Part shown: positions 37,244 through 49,409 of the stretch, one piece after another
Layout of the letters: every line of letters starts with the position of its first letter
Position numbering within the stretch: the stretch's first letter is position 1
NCBI GenBank assembly: GCA_002162955.1
Contig: MABD01000057.1
Location: 186,001 to 250,000, forward strand
Length of the DNA stretch: 64,000 bases
Direction of reading: 5' to 3'
Source of the DNA: Gammaproteobacteria bacterium 45_16_T64
GTDB taxonomy: Bacteria > Pseudomonadota > Gammaproteobacteria > Pseudomonadales > Ketobacteraceae
The notes under the pieces: model-generated
Database searches by the model: none
Told to the model about the DNA's origin: nothing
Seen by the model: the letters and a program-made list of their open reading frames with translations, nothing else
Program-made: the position numbers and the translations under genes

Positions 37244-38605
37244 TTACTCCTGACCCACACGTTGAGCAATAATACCGGCGCTTTGTTCTTCAAGGACATG
37301 CAATATCTTTCTTGCCTTAGCTAACAACACCGTATGCAACAGTAAGATAGGAATTGCAACAATCAACCCTAATACCGTAGTCACCAGAGCGCTGGAAATA
37401 CCACCAGCCATGGCCCTTGGATCTCCGGCTCCGTAAACCGTGATAGCCTGAAACACAATGATCATTCCCGTCACGGTACCCAGCAAGCCCAATAGCGGTG
37501 CCACCATCGAGATGATTTTGAGTAAAGGTAACCCTGCCTCAATTGCAGGCCTCTCTTTCAGGATTGCTTCATCCAGTTTCAAGTCCAAACCGTCTGTATC
37601 AAGCTCAGGATGATCATCAGCGACTTGCAATATCCTTCCCAATGCGTTCGTTGATTGTGCTGTCTTATCAGATAACTGCTGTTTTATAGACTTTCCTACA
37701 ATAGCCAAACCGATAAACCGCCAAAGTGCAAGCAACAGCCCTATACACCCAATGACACTTATCACGTACCCGACCAAGTTGCCTTGATGCCATCGCTCTA
37801 ACAACGTCGGCGTATTGATCAGTGCTCTTAACAAACCGCCACCCGCTGGTCCCGTAGGGTCGATTCCAACCTGATGAGTTCCGCTTTCACTTTGCAATGA
37901 ACTTACTCCAGAAAAGAATCCACTGGGTTGACGAGGTAACACGTACACGCGCCCTGAATCAGAATCAAAACCTAGATATTCACCATTAGACAAAATATTA
38001 AACGTACCCACCCGAACAACTTCTCGTTGCTTTTCGGTACCAACAGCAGTAGTAAATCGTGTTACTTTCCCTGACTCCGTCATCTCTCGATGTAGCTCAT
38101 ACCAGAATGCCTCAATTTCTGCGACTGAGGGTAACTCTACACCCGCATTCATCTTCTTTATTAAGGTATCAAGAAAGGGTTTTCTATCGGCAAACTCAAC
38201 GGTAGTAATTGACGTTGCTAAATGGCTTCGCATATCCCCTGCTGCACCTGTAAGGTGGCCAAATAGCTCTTTCAAAGAGCCTAGACGCTCATCTCTCAAC
38301 GCCCGCTTCTCCTTCACCATCACTTCATTCTGATTAAACGTCACTTCAAGTTTTGCACTGTCCCGTTCCAAAGCGCTAATTCGAGACTGAGCCTGCTTAA
38401 TCAACGCTTGTCGGTCTTTATTGTTTTGTACAAATTCAGCTTCACGCTGTTGATTAAGCCTACTATCTCTAACTCTACCTTGCTTAACTTCTTCGAGTAA
38501 CCCATCAAGTGATAGCGCTCTCTCACTCTCCGCCCAAACGTTTCCGGTAAAAAAACCACTTAGAACTACACACGCAACCAATAGTCGACACATTAATCGG
38601 TACAT
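37244..38605 (-). CDS. ttpC: TtpC-like long ExbB/TolQ protein
   Basis: 453 residues. Signal peptide (to about residue 25), a periplasmic coiled-coil region (about 30-115) and a beta region, then a C-terminal MotA/TolQ/ExbB domain with ISMVAPLLGLLGTVTGMIIVF and AMAGGISSALVTTVLGLIVAIPILL. This N-terminally extended ExbB is the TtpC component described for Vibrio TonB2 systems. Start overlaps the upstream DUF3450 stop as TAATG. It pairs with the downstream ExbB-ExbD-TonB. Confidence 0.9.
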   Translation of the reverse strand: MYRLMCRLLVACVVLSGFFTGNVWAESERALSLDGLLEEVKQGRVRDSRLNQQREAEFVQNNKDRQALIKQAQSRISALERDSAKLEVTFNQNEVMVKEKRALRDERLGSLKELFGHLTGAAGDMRSHLATSITTVEFADRKPFLDTLIKKMNAGVELPSVAEIEAFWYELHREMTESGKVTRFTTAVGTEKQREVVRVGTFNILSNGEYLGFDSDSGRVYVLPRQPSGFFSGVSSLQSESGTHQVGIDPTGPAGGGLLRALINTPTLLERWHQGNLVGYVISVIGCIGLLLALWRFIGLAIVGKSIKQQLSDKTAQSTNALGRILQVADDHPELDTDGLDLKLDEAILKERPAIEAGLPLLKIISMVAPLLGLLGTVTGMIIVFQAITVYGAGDPRAMAGGISSALVTTVLGLIVAIPILLLHTVLLAKARKILHVLEEQSAGIIAQRVGQE

Positions 38606-39405
38606 TAGCGCTTACCTCCATCTGACATGATCGGTAGTCGCAACATACCTATCGGAGCTTGCTTATTGGCCATCTTCAATCCTTGCCGCACTGAATTCCG
38701 ATAATTCCCACTATCTATGGCTAACCAGGATTGATTTTTTCGATCCCACATCGCAGTCACTGTTGTATCTTTAGATTGACAGACTAGCGCGATCCTGCCG
38801 ACACGGAGTACATCAACCTCGTACGCAACCCCATCGACAATTGCAATATCTTGATAGCTATCCACTTTACGGCCATATTCATTTTCGATTTGATATGCTT
38901 CAATTATTTGTCGAAATTTTTCAGCAACATCAATATCAGCGGCTTCAACATTTTCTTCTATATTCGACAATCGCTCTCGACGCTCGGTCATATGAAAAGG
39001 TAAGTCTAGCTCGACAAAATCCCCAAGACTCTTCACCATTTTAACGACTAAAGGCATCATCTGGCGCTCAATCGTCGCAACTTCCAATATTGAGGCATCA
39101 TATTTGCTGATAAGAATACTCTGTTGGTCTATCTGCTCAGACAATTGTTTGTTGTATGTTTCCAGCCCTTCGATTTGCTTTTGCAATAATCGATACTCAC
39201 GTAACTGTTGCTGCCCTTTTTCCGATAATACATCCACTCGTTTTTGCGACGCCCTGGCTGAATTCACTTTCTTGATGCCCGTATCCTGCAGCTGAGAAAG
39301 CGAATCCGCATAACTTTGTGATACCCCAAAGACAGCAAACACCATCAGGCAGCATGACAAAAAAAGCCGACAAAGACTCGCCTCAAATGTACTATTTACA
39401 TCCAT
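38605..39405 (-). CDS. DUF3450 periplasmic protein of TonB2-type operon
   Basis: 266 residues. Signal peptide (LFLSCCLMVFAVFGVSQSYA), then a long coiled coil (about 35-110) that begins LQDTGIKKVNSARASQKRVDVLSEKGQQQLREYRLL-type heptads, and a C-terminal beta domain ending in MANKQAPIGMLRLPI. DUF3450 proteins occur as the first gene of TtpC-TonB2 operons. Likely a periplasmic partner of TtpC. GAGG seven bases before ATG; an iron-box-like site and a terminator-like leader hairpin lie upstream. Confidence 0.88.
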   Translation of the reverse strand: MDVNSTFEASLCRLFLSCCLMVFAVFGVSQSYADSLSQLQDTGIKKVNSARASQKRVDVLSEKGQQQLREYRLLQKQIEGLETYNKQLSEQIDQQSILISKYDASILEVATIERQMMPLVVKMVKSLGDFVELDLPFHMTERRERLSNIEENVEAADIDVAEKFRQIIEAYQIENEYGRKVDSYQDIAIVDGVAYEVDVLRVGRIALVCQSKDTTVTAMWDRKNQSWLAIDSGNYRNSVRQGLKMANKQAPIGMLRLPIMSDGGKR

Positions 39406-39442
39406 AAATGCCTCACCACCAATTACCTAAAGTCGCTTTTGC

Positions 39443-39463
39443 AAAAAATCGCCCCCTACGGGG
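39443..39463 (-). terminator. Terminator-like hairpin in the leader of the TonB operon
   Basis: On the minus strand CCCC-GTA-GGGG is followed by GCGA and six Ts, 38 nt before the DUF3450 start. The stem is short (4 bp), but an alternative pairing of CGCCC (upstream) with GGGCG exists, so a weak attenuator is possible. Confidence 0.3.
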
Positions 39464-39485
39464 TTTAACGGGCGAAATAATAACA

Positions 39486-39504
39486 AATAAGAATGATAAT
39501 TATA
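39486..39504 (-). promoter_or_regulatory. Fur-box-like site upstream of the DUF3450-TonB operon
   Basis: The 19-mer AATAAGAATGATAATTATA agrees with the Fur consensus GATAATGATAATCATTATC at 13 of 19 positions by eye, about 80-100 bp before the operon start. TonB operons are commonly iron-repressed by Fur; this fits. Confidence 0.55.
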
Positions 39505-39693
39505 AGCATGCTGAAAAATTGTATCCGTAAAGCTGCGTAATATGACGATCATTTCGCTCATTCAACCAGCAAACCCTAGTCCATCTGCATCAGAAGGGAG
39601 ATTATAAATGTCATATTACTGTTCCTCGCCCAAAGAGCTGGATACAATCCCATGCTAAAGGCACTTTAAGCCAAATCTAACAGGGGCAGTAAC

Positions 39694-40668
39694 ATGGCGG
39701 TTTACGACGTATTTAATGGTGATGCAGATGGCATATGCGCTTTAATTCAACTTCGCCTTGAATCACCGAAATCGGCAACGTTAATCACAGGCGTCAAGCG
39801 TGATATCTCTCTGCTCGAGAGAGTCGATGCAGGTGAAGGAGATCTCATCACCGTCCTAGATGTATCGATGCTTAAAAATGCTCAAGCGCTAGAAAAGAAT
39901 TTAGTTGCTGGTGCACAGGTGTTTTACGCCGACCACCATCAGGCTGGAGACATTCCTAGCCACAGTAATCTCACTGCTCTCATTAATCCATCGTCAGACA
40001 TTTGCACTGGCCTCATAATTAATGGGCACCTAAAAGGTAAGCACTACCTGTGGGCAATCACCGCCGCCTTCGGCGATAACCTAATAGCAACTGCAACTCG
40101 AGTAGCCAAACAACATGGGCTCACTGAGCACCAAACTGAACAACTAAGCCGATTGGGAACCTACATCAATTACAACGGCTATGGTGCTTCCTTAGACGAT
40201 CTGTTTTTTCACCCCGCAACTTTGTACCAAGAGCTACTGGCCAGCGGCTCTCCATTGGACTTTATTAACGGCTACCACCCTGCCTATGCAACGTTAGAGC
40301 AAGGTTATCTTGAAGATCTAGAAAAAGCAGCTTCCGCACAAACTATCACTAACACAGAATCTTCAGCGGCTAAGATATTGCCCAACGAACGCTGGGCAAG
40401 AAGAGTCAGTGGTGTATATGGCAATGATCTCGCAAACCAAGCACCCAACAAAGCCCACGCGGTACTCACTGAGCAAGAAGTTGAAGGTGCAAAAGGTTAT
40501 GTTGTCAGCATCAGAGCTCCGCTCAACAACAAAGTGGCTGCGGACACGCTAGCCAGCCAATTTCCAAGCGGTGGCGGGCGTAAAGGGGCGGCGGGTATCA
40601 ACTTCTTACCTGAAAATAAGCTTTCTCATTTTCTTTCCTGCCTTGAATCAACCTACGCAAAGACCTAA
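39694..40668 (+). CDS. DHH-family phosphoesterase
   Basis: 324 residues. DHH motifs: FNGDADGICALIQL (motif I), TVLDVSM (motif II), YADHHQAGD (motif III, D-H-H) and a C-terminal DHHA1-like motif SGGGRKGAAGINFLP. The family hydrolyses phosphodiester bonds with Mn2+ (nanoRNA, c-di-AMP or similar). The short acid-rich N-terminus and lack of RecJ extra domains point to the small-substrate group. The exact substrate is not predictable. Preceded by GGGG-type ribosome site; its stop overlaps a convergent small gene by four bases. Confidence 0.87.
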   Translation: MAVYDVFNGDADGICALIQLRLESPKSATLITGVKRDISLLERVDAGEGDLITVLDVSMLKNAQALEKNLVAGAQVFYADHHQAGDIPSHSNLTALINPSSDICTGLIINGHLKGKHYLWAITAAFGDNLIATATRVAKQHGLTEHQTEQLSRLGTYINYNGYGASLDDLFFHPATLYQELLASGSPLDFINGYHPAYATLEQGYLEDLEKAASAQTITNTESSAAKILPNERWARRVSGVYGNDLANQAPNKAHAVLTEQEVEGAKGYVVSIRAPLNNKVAADTLASQFPSGGGRKGAAGINFLPENKLSHFLSCLESTYAKT

Positions 40669-40850
40669 TTGCGCTGAGTGCCTTTCCCAATATCTCCACG
40701 AAAAGGAGAATTCGCTGGAGAATACAGGCTAAAAAACGATGGCTTAGCGGCAGTACCTGTCTTGTTGACAAAAAGATGACTTAACACGACACAAAACATA
40801 CTTGTAATCAGAACCGCGATAAATCCAGATAACACAACGTGAGTCTTCAT
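40665..40850 (-). CDS. Small single-pass membrane protein
   Basis: 61 residues from ATG at 40850, which has GGGAG seven bases upstream; the longer in-frame starts at 40883 and 40925 lack one. One hydrophobic helix (VVLSGFIAVLITSMFCVVLSHLF) after a short basic N-terminus, then a basic, Pro/Ser-rich tail. No family recognised. It is convergent with the DHH gene with a 4-bp overlap of the 3' ends. Confidence 0.5.
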   Translation of the reverse strand: MKTHVVLSGFIAVLITSMFCVVLSHLFVNKTGTAAKPSFFSLYSPANSPFRGDIGKGTQRN

Positions 40851-41158
40851 AGAACGCTCCCATTTTTCTAAAATCCAATCCATTGGTAGAAGATCAAAGA
40901 CGCTCAGAGTAAATCTTATTACCAAACACCCAACGATTCATGCTCTACCTTGGCTGATAGTTTAGTTAATTGAACGAAAGTGTCAAGATAATGAAAGATA
41001 GGTACCCGATCACGACATTAACGAACCAAACAATCCTCCGATTACATCTCTATTAAGTGACTGTAGGTACGTAAGGGGGAGATCAATCACACTGACAAAC
41101 CTATCAAACCCAAGAGATTACCGCCTTAAATATAGGTGAAGATATAAAATAGAAGCTA

Positions 41159-44011
<2,853 letters not shown>

Positions 44012-44134
44012 GTAGGGCCAGTGGCATACTTAATCAAGGGTCAAATTAGCAAGGTTATTTGATTCAGTATAGCAGCCACTGGCAAGGGTCTTATAACGGT
44101 TACCTCTATCAAGAATCTTAATTGAAAGCCCTCG

Positions 44135-44836
44135 TTATTCTGGCGCTTTCGCAACAAACGCATCCCGTAATCGATCGAACTGGATAAGCTCAGAAATATC
44201 GTTAGAGAATTTTTCAGAACTTAAGCCCTGCAGTAAACGAAAAGCAGCCTGATAACTAACAGGCCCCCCATTTGATGTAATAACCCTTCCATCAACGACT
44301 ACATTCTGATCAAACTGCACATCAATAGTAGGGTACGCCTTCGCAAGTTCCTTTTCGCCCCCAGCCCAAGTGGTAGCCTTCTTGCCATCAAGTACGCCAG
44401 CCTCGCCCAAAATCATTGCGCCAGAACAATTACTCGACATCCAAGCATTTCGTTTATGCTGCTTTTCGACATACTCAATGAGCGCTTTATTCGCTAGTAC
44501 TGGTTTCATGTCATACGCACTAGCCACAATCACTACGTCAAGAGGCACATCATCATAGATTGTTTTTTCTGCAAGTATCGTCAAACCCTCTTCAGATTGA
44601 ACTTTCCTATTTTTTGTCGCAGAAATCACAACGACATCATACTCAGAAAACCACGCTTGCTTACTAGCAGCGCCAAACACTTCAATTGGTGCAGTAACAT
44701 CACTGGTTAGAACGCCATCAAATACAATCACACCGATCGTTGATTTCGCGGCAACGACATTATTGGCCCCTCCCAAAATCAGGGTAAACATCAGCATACC
44801 CAGTAGTATTTTTCGTATGTATTTTGATCGTCTCAT
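44135..44836 (-). CDS. Exported DJ-1/PfpI family protein
   Basis: 233 residues. Signal peptide (ILLGMLMFTLILGGANNVVAA) precedes a GATase-1-like DJ-1/PfpI domain: STIGVIVFDGVLTSDVTAPIEVF, then the nucleophile elbow WMSSNCSGAMIL (Cys) and ITSNGGPVSYQAAFRLL. An exported DJ-1 protein is less common than the cytosolic form and suggests a periplasmic amidase, glyoxalase-like or redox role. It is divergent from a MocR regulator over 104 bp, so it is the likely target gene of that regulator. Confidence 0.87.
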   Translation of the reverse strand: MRRSKYIRKILLGMLMFTLILGGANNVVAAKSTIGVIVFDGVLTSDVTAPIEVFGAASKQAWFSEYDVVVISATKNRKVQSEEGLTILAEKTIYDDVPLDVVIVASAYDMKPVLANKALIEYVEKQHKRNAWMSSNCSGAMILGEAGVLDGKKATTWAGGEKELAKAYPTIDVQFDQNVVVDGRVITSNGGPVSYQAAFRLLQGLSSEKFSNDISELIQFDRLRDAFVAKAPE

Positions 44837-44907
44837 AGTGTATTCCTTTATCGTCAGTAAGCCAAAAAATCTGAATTTATAATACGCTTCCTACTTATTT
44901 CTAGTAA

Positions 44908-44939
44908 GATCCACTTTTCATTTTTGTTACGGTCCACTT
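44908..44939. promoter_or_regulatory. Direct repeat GATCCACTT / GGTCCACTT between DJ-1 and MocR genes
   Basis: Two 9-mers agreeing at 8 of 9 bases, at 44908-44916 and 44931-44939, start-to-start 23 bp (about two helical turns). MocR regulators often bind direct repeats near their own start. The second copy abuts the MocR ATG at 44941. Confidence 0.5.
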
Positions 44940-44940
44940 A

Positions 44941-46434
44941 ATGATTACTCGCACCCTACAGAGATTCCAGTTCGATTCCTTGGTGATTAACGGTGACGAT
45001 TCGACCCCCATTTTTCGCCAGCTAGAAGAACAGTTGAGAAACGCCATCACTCAACAAAGGCTGCTTGCGAATGAACGCTTGCCCTCTACACGAAAACTTT
45101 CACAACAACTCCGCATCTCTCGTAACACAGTGATCAATGCCTATGAACAGCTAACAAACGAAGGGTATATTGTGACAGCCCACGGTTCAGGGACACGAGT
45201 TAATCCCCACGCCCTCAATAATGCTACCGAGTGCTATTCAAATACAAACAACAACAAAAAGAAAATTGATATATCCCATACCGCGCTCATCGCGAGCCAA
45301 GCAGATAATATTGTCCCTAAAGCAGATGGCGGTTCTTCTCGTGCATTTCGAGCACACACACCAGCTTGTAAGGAGTTCCCTAGTACCCTTTGGGCGCAAC
45401 TCATGAGCCAACGTTTACGTTCACAGGCGGATATTTGGTTAGAACGAAATCACCCTTGTGGATACACTCCCCTTCGACAAGCCATTAGCGGCTACTTAGG
45501 TGCGTCAAGGGGCATAAACGCTTCCTCAGATGAAGTCATCATCACGGCAGGCACTCAACAGAGCATTGACCTATTGGCGAAGCTGTTGATTAACGAAGGT
45601 GATATCGTGTGCTTTGAGGAGCCAGGTTACACGCCAGCCTCCACCGTTTTTGAAATGGCTGGAGCCTCTATCCGTTCTATTCCTGTAGACAACGAAGGGA
45701 TTTCTATCGATTACCTTGAAAAGTATGTACCCGAGGCGAAAGTTATTTACGTCACCCCTTCAAGCCACTTCCCTCTTGGCATGTGCATGAGTTTAGAGCG
45801 ACGTAACGCTCTGCTAAAGTGGGCGAAAAAAAATGATACGATTATCATCGAAGACGACTACAACGGCGAGTATCGCTACCAAGGTAACCCATTACCTTCT
45901 CTACAGACATTGGCAACCTCTCAACACGTTATTTACTTAGGCAGTTTTAGTAAACTGCTATTCCCCGCGCTACGTTTGGGCTACATGCTGGTTCCGGCAG
46001 AATTAATAAATGCTATCTCAACGCTGAGATGGCTCATCGACCGCCATTCCCCCACTTTAGAACAGGCTGTATTGACAGATTTCATCGACCTCGGACATTT
46101 TGCAAGGCACCTACGAAGAATGCGCCATCTCTATTCACAGAGGCAAAAAGCGCTAGTAGAGGCGGCAAATATCTACTTGACCGATATCATGCAAGTCCCA
46201 CCACTCCCAACAGGGCTTCACCTCATCGGTTGGCTAAATCATGGGGTAGCTGAAAACGATGTCTTACTCGCCTGCGAAAAGGCAAGCATTGAAGTTATGG
46301 CCTGCTCCCGTTTTTCAGCTTTGCCAACAGAAAGACCAAGCGTAATACTGGGCTACGCCCCTTATACTGAAGAAGTCATACACGAGGGAATAAAAGCTAT
46401 AGCCGATGCATGGGAAACACTTTCTGTTAAATAG
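44941..46434 (+). CDS. MocR family transcriptional regulator (GntR DNA-binding plus aminotransferase-like domain)
   Basis: 497 residues. N-terminal winged helix of the GntR type (PIFRQLEEQLRNAITQQRLLANERLPSTRKLSQQLRISRNTVINAYEQL region, about 20-80), a linker, then an aminotransferase fold I domain with PLP features: ITAGTQQSIDLLAKLL, the aspartate in EDDYNGEYRY, and the Schiff-base lysine in YLGSFSKLLFPALRLGYM. MocR proteins use PLP as a sensor and often control the divergent gene; here that is the exported DJ-1 protein. No Shine-Dalgarno is seen before ATG, so a leaderless or non-standard start is possible. Confidence 0.93.
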   Translation: MITRTLQRFQFDSLVINGDDSTPIFRQLEEQLRNAITQQRLLANERLPSTRKLSQQLRISRNTVINAYEQLTNEGYIVTAHGSGTRVNPHALNNATECYSNTNNNKKKIDISHTALIASQADNIVPKADGGSSRAFRAHTPACKEFPSTLWAQLMSQRLRSQADIWLERNHPCGYTPLRQAISGYLGASRGINASSDEVIITAGTQQSIDLLAKLLINEGDIVCFEEPGYTPASTVFEMAGASIRSIPVDNEGISIDYLEKYVPEAKVIYVTPSSHFPLGMCMSLERRNALLKWAKKNDTIIIEDDYNGEYRYQGNPLPSLQTLATSQHVIYLGSFSKLLFPALRLGYMLVPAELINAISTLRWLIDRHSPTLEQAVLTDFIDLGHFARHLRRMRHLYSQRQKALVEAANIYLTDIMQVPPLPTGLHLIGWLNHGVAENDVLLACEKASIEVMACSRFSALPTERPSVILGYAPYTEEVIHEGIKAIADAWETLSVK

Positions 46435-46572
46435 ACTACCTACTCCCCCCATTCACTTACAATACTTACAACTTATACCCACTAAGTAACACATGAATAG
46501 TAGAGAGTTTCCAGTGCTCGTCTAAACTAAGGCATACGCAATTGTCGCCATGGACCAGAGGCTTACCCTAAA

Positions 46573-48924
46573 TTGTTTAGATCTTGCCTGTTATTATTCA
46601 GTCTTCTATGCATAGCCCTATGCAACATTACCGCTTCCAATGCCAGCTTGTTGGTCCCAGAAAATTCATTCTCCACACACACAACGCTCAAAGATGACAT
46701 TCATAGCATTTCTCTATTTCCCACCTCATCCTATTTTATTGACCGATCAGAAACCTATAACATCAACACCATCGATCAACAGTCGAGCTGGGTTCACATA
46801 AAAAAAGACACTATCAACTTCGGCATTTTACCTACCCCATTGTGGGTCCACAGCATCATTGATGGTCGTGAATTGTCGGACTTATCCACATACTATTTAA
46901 GGTTCACCAATTCAGAGATATCAAAGATAGATGTATTCGTGAACGGAGCTCTTGCATCAAGTACTGGACAAAAGTCTCGCCAGCGTGACGCAAGCATATC
47001 AGGCACGGGATTTATCATTCCAATATCCATTCCTGCAAAACGTATTACACACGTATACTTTCGATTACAAACCACGGGGTCCTTGCGCACTGCATTAACC
47101 ATTCACTCGGACACAGATATCATAGCGCTTGAAAGCGACCGAAAGTTGATTGTCGGGTTGTACTATGGCCTTGCAACTATTCTCTGCCTCTACTTCTTTG
47201 TATTCTGCCTGTATTCAAAGGAGAATATATATCTTTGGATTTCTATTTCCGTGGCGAGTCTCATTCTATTGCAACTAAACCTAGACGGATATCTTCAGCA
47301 GGTCATCTATCCAGAATCACCTCAACTGTTCTTTCTATTTGTGCTCATCCCAACACTGCTCGCCTACATATCAACATTCCTCGTGGCTATTGATTTCTTC
47401 TACTTAGAAGTTAGGCAGCCTATATTACATAAATTACTACAGTGGCATGTGTATTGGGGCATAATCTTGCTATGTCTCTGCCTACTGCTTACCGACAGCA
47501 GTATGCTATACCTCGTAACTCCCTATATTTTCTCTGGAGGAATTGTTTGCATCATTACCTGCCTCACTAATCTAGGAAAAGGCAACAGCAGTGCGGTCTA
47601 CTACATTTTTGCAATGACCCTTGCCTCTATAGGGTCCATTTTGTACATAAGCCTATACATCGGCTTGCTCCCGTCTCATCCAATGCTCGAGAGTATATTT
47701 AAATCATCTTCCACTATCGAATTTGCACTAATAACTATATCGCTATTTAGACGTTACCAAGAATCGCAACTAACGTTAACAAAAGAGCGAAAACGCATTT
47801 TAGAATCGCTTATTACCGCAAACAAAATAAAAGACGAATTTCTAATGGTAGTTTCTCATGAACTGAGGACCCCAATGAACGGGATCGAAGGCGCACTAGA
47901 GTTAGTAAAAGATTATCAACTCCCGGAGCGGGCGAATAAGTATTTGAACATGGCACAACATTCTTCTGCTGACATGGTCGTCATGATTAATAACATTCTG
48001 GATTACATCGAGATCAACGACACTATCGAAGTGCGAAACGAGAACTTTAATTTGGTCAGCGACCTACGAAACCTTGTTGACACAATGCACCCGCGTCTCC
48101 TCAGCCAGGGGACAGTCATCAATATTAATTGCAGCGAAGATACGGCCTCGATCTATCAGGGGGATTCTAAATTGTTGTTCAAAATATTTCGACATATACT
48201 CAGTAACGCAATGAAATTTACCTCTAACGGAACCATTGACATCAACATCAACACTGTGAATAAAGGTGACTGTGATAACGTAGAAATAGCGTTTCAAGAC
48301 ACAGGGGTGGGCATCCCCCCTTCACATCTCGAAGATATATTCGAAGGCTTTCGACAACAGGATCTATCCATGGTTCGTGATTTCCAAGGCCTTGGACTAG
48401 GCCTATCGATATCGAAAGCATTCGCCACAGCCCTTTCCGCGTCCCTAGCCATAGAAAGCAAGATTGACAAAGGGACACTAGTAACATTAAGTCTCCCACT
48501 TAAGGTCATTGAAAGAAAACATGCAAAAAAAGACTTGCGTGAGGAAACGACAAATACACTTAACATGCTTGTCGTAGAAGACAACATTGTGAATAGCAAA
48601 ATTCTAGTTGCCATACTAAAAAAGTTGGGATATCCATCCACAACCGCTGAAAATGGTTTGCTCGCTATAGAGAAGGCAAAATCGAGTCAATTTGATGTTA
48701 TCTGGATGGATTGCCAAATGCCAGTAATGGACGGCTTAGAAGCGACCCGACAGATCCGACAACTCTCTAATTATCAGAAAACACCAATCATTGCGGTTAC
48801 CGCAAACGCTTTCTCTCAAGATGAAGTCCGCTGCCTTGAATCAGGGATGTCCGGTTTTCTCGCAAAACCCGTTAACAAAATTGCAATCGAAAAAGCCGTG
48901 GAGCGATGGGGAGGCACCACGTAA
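46573..48924 (+). CDS. Second 7TMR-DISM hybrid sensor histidine kinase with receiver
   Basis: 783 residues from a TTG at 46573 (AGAGG upstream); the signal peptide CLLLFSLLCIALCNITAS follows. 7TMR-DISMED2-like periplasmic domain (about 40-190), seven-helix membrane region (about 195-400), HisKA with VVSHELRTPMNG (His about 427), HATPase (ILSNAMKFT, DTGVGIPP, GLGLGLSISKA) and a receiver with WMDCQMPVMDG (about 711) and the FLAKPVN lysine. Same architecture as the kinase at 5940-8339 (HELRTPMNG..EG block and DCQMP(L/V)MDG in common), so they are paralogues with diverged sensor parts. It lies 70 bp upstream of the thioesterase gene on the same strand. Confidence 0.9.
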   Translation: MFRSCLLLFSLLCIALCNITASNASLLVPENSFSTHTTLKDDIHSISLFPTSSYFIDRSETYNINTIDQQSSWVHIKKDTINFGILPTPLWVHSIIDGRELSDLSTYYLRFTNSEISKIDVFVNGALASSTGQKSRQRDASISGTGFIIPISIPAKRITHVYFRLQTTGSLRTALTIHSDTDIIALESDRKLIVGLYYGLATILCLYFFVFCLYSKENIYLWISISVASLILLQLNLDGYLQQVIYPESPQLFFLFVLIPTLLAYISTFLVAIDFFYLEVRQPILHKLLQWHVYWGIILLCLCLLLTDSSMLYLVTPYIFSGGIVCIITCLTNLGKGNSSAVYYIFAMTLASIGSILYISLYIGLLPSHPMLESIFKSSSTIEFALITISLFRRYQESQLTLTKERKRILESLITANKIKDEFLMVVSHELRTPMNGIEGALELVKDYQLPERANKYLNMAQHSSADMVVMINNILDYIEINDTIEVRNENFNLVSDLRNLVDTMHPRLLSQGTVININCSEDTASIYQGDSKLLFKIFRHILSNAMKFTSNGTIDININTVNKGDCDNVEIAFQDTGVGIPPSHLEDIFEGFRQQDLSMVRDFQGLGLGLSISKAFATALSASLAIESKIDKGTLVTLSLPLKVIERKHAKKDLREETTNTLNMLVVEDNIVNSKILVAILKKLGYPSTTAENGLLAIEKAKSSQFDVIWMDCQMPVMDGLEATRQIRQLSNYQKTPIIAVTANAFSQDEVRCLESGMSGFLAKPVNKIAIEKAVERWGGTT

Positions 48925-48994
48925 CTCACCTCTTACTACATCTCACATATTTATATATAATGTAGCTCCTTAGATTATCAGCGAAAGAGCAATT

Positions 48995-49390
48995 ATGTGG
49001 AGTAATGTTTTCACCCTACCGGTTCAAATTTACTACGAAGATACAGACCATTCGGGCGTCGTGTACCACCCAAACTTTCTTAAATACTTTGAACGCGCAC
49101 GAGAGCATGTTATCGACAGTGACCGTCTATCAAAACTTTGGAAAGAAAAAGGATTAGTGTTTGCAGTCTACAAGGCTAACCTTACTTTTCAAGAAGGCGT
49201 TGAATTTGCGGATATATGTGAAGTCCGCACGATGTATCGCTTAGACGGTAAGTTCAAGTCTGTATGGCAACAAGAACTGTGGCGCCCCGACGGGAAAAGA
49301 GCAGCGGTGATAGGTGAGATAGAGATGATCTGTCTAGATCAGAACAAACAGTTACAACCAATTCCAGAAGAAGCGCTAAACGCGGTTTAG
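48995..49390 (+). CDS. 4HBT/YbgC-type hotdog thioesterase next to the pfa operon
   Basis: 131 residues, single hotdog fold. The active-site block is IYYEDTDHSGVVYHPNFLKY (the Asp of DTDHSG is catalytic in 4-hydroxybenzoyl-CoA thioesterase relatives), followed by FERAREHVI. A 4HBT thioesterase next to pfaD is a recurrent companion of bacterial PUFA synthases and has been studied in Photobacterium; it is thought to release the free polyunsaturated acid. Here it is on the opposite strand, convergent with pfaD, the stop codons 20 bp apart. It has its own promoter upstream or reads through from the kinase gene. Confidence 0.9.
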   Translation: MWSNVFTLPVQIYYEDTDHSGVVYHPNFLKYFERAREHVIDSDRLSKLWKEKGLVFAVYKANLTFQEGVEFADICEVRTMYRLDGKFKSVWQQELWRPDGKRAAVIGEIEMICLDQNKQLQPIPEEALNAV

Positions 49391-49409
49391 CACTTCTTCT
49401 GAGAGCACA

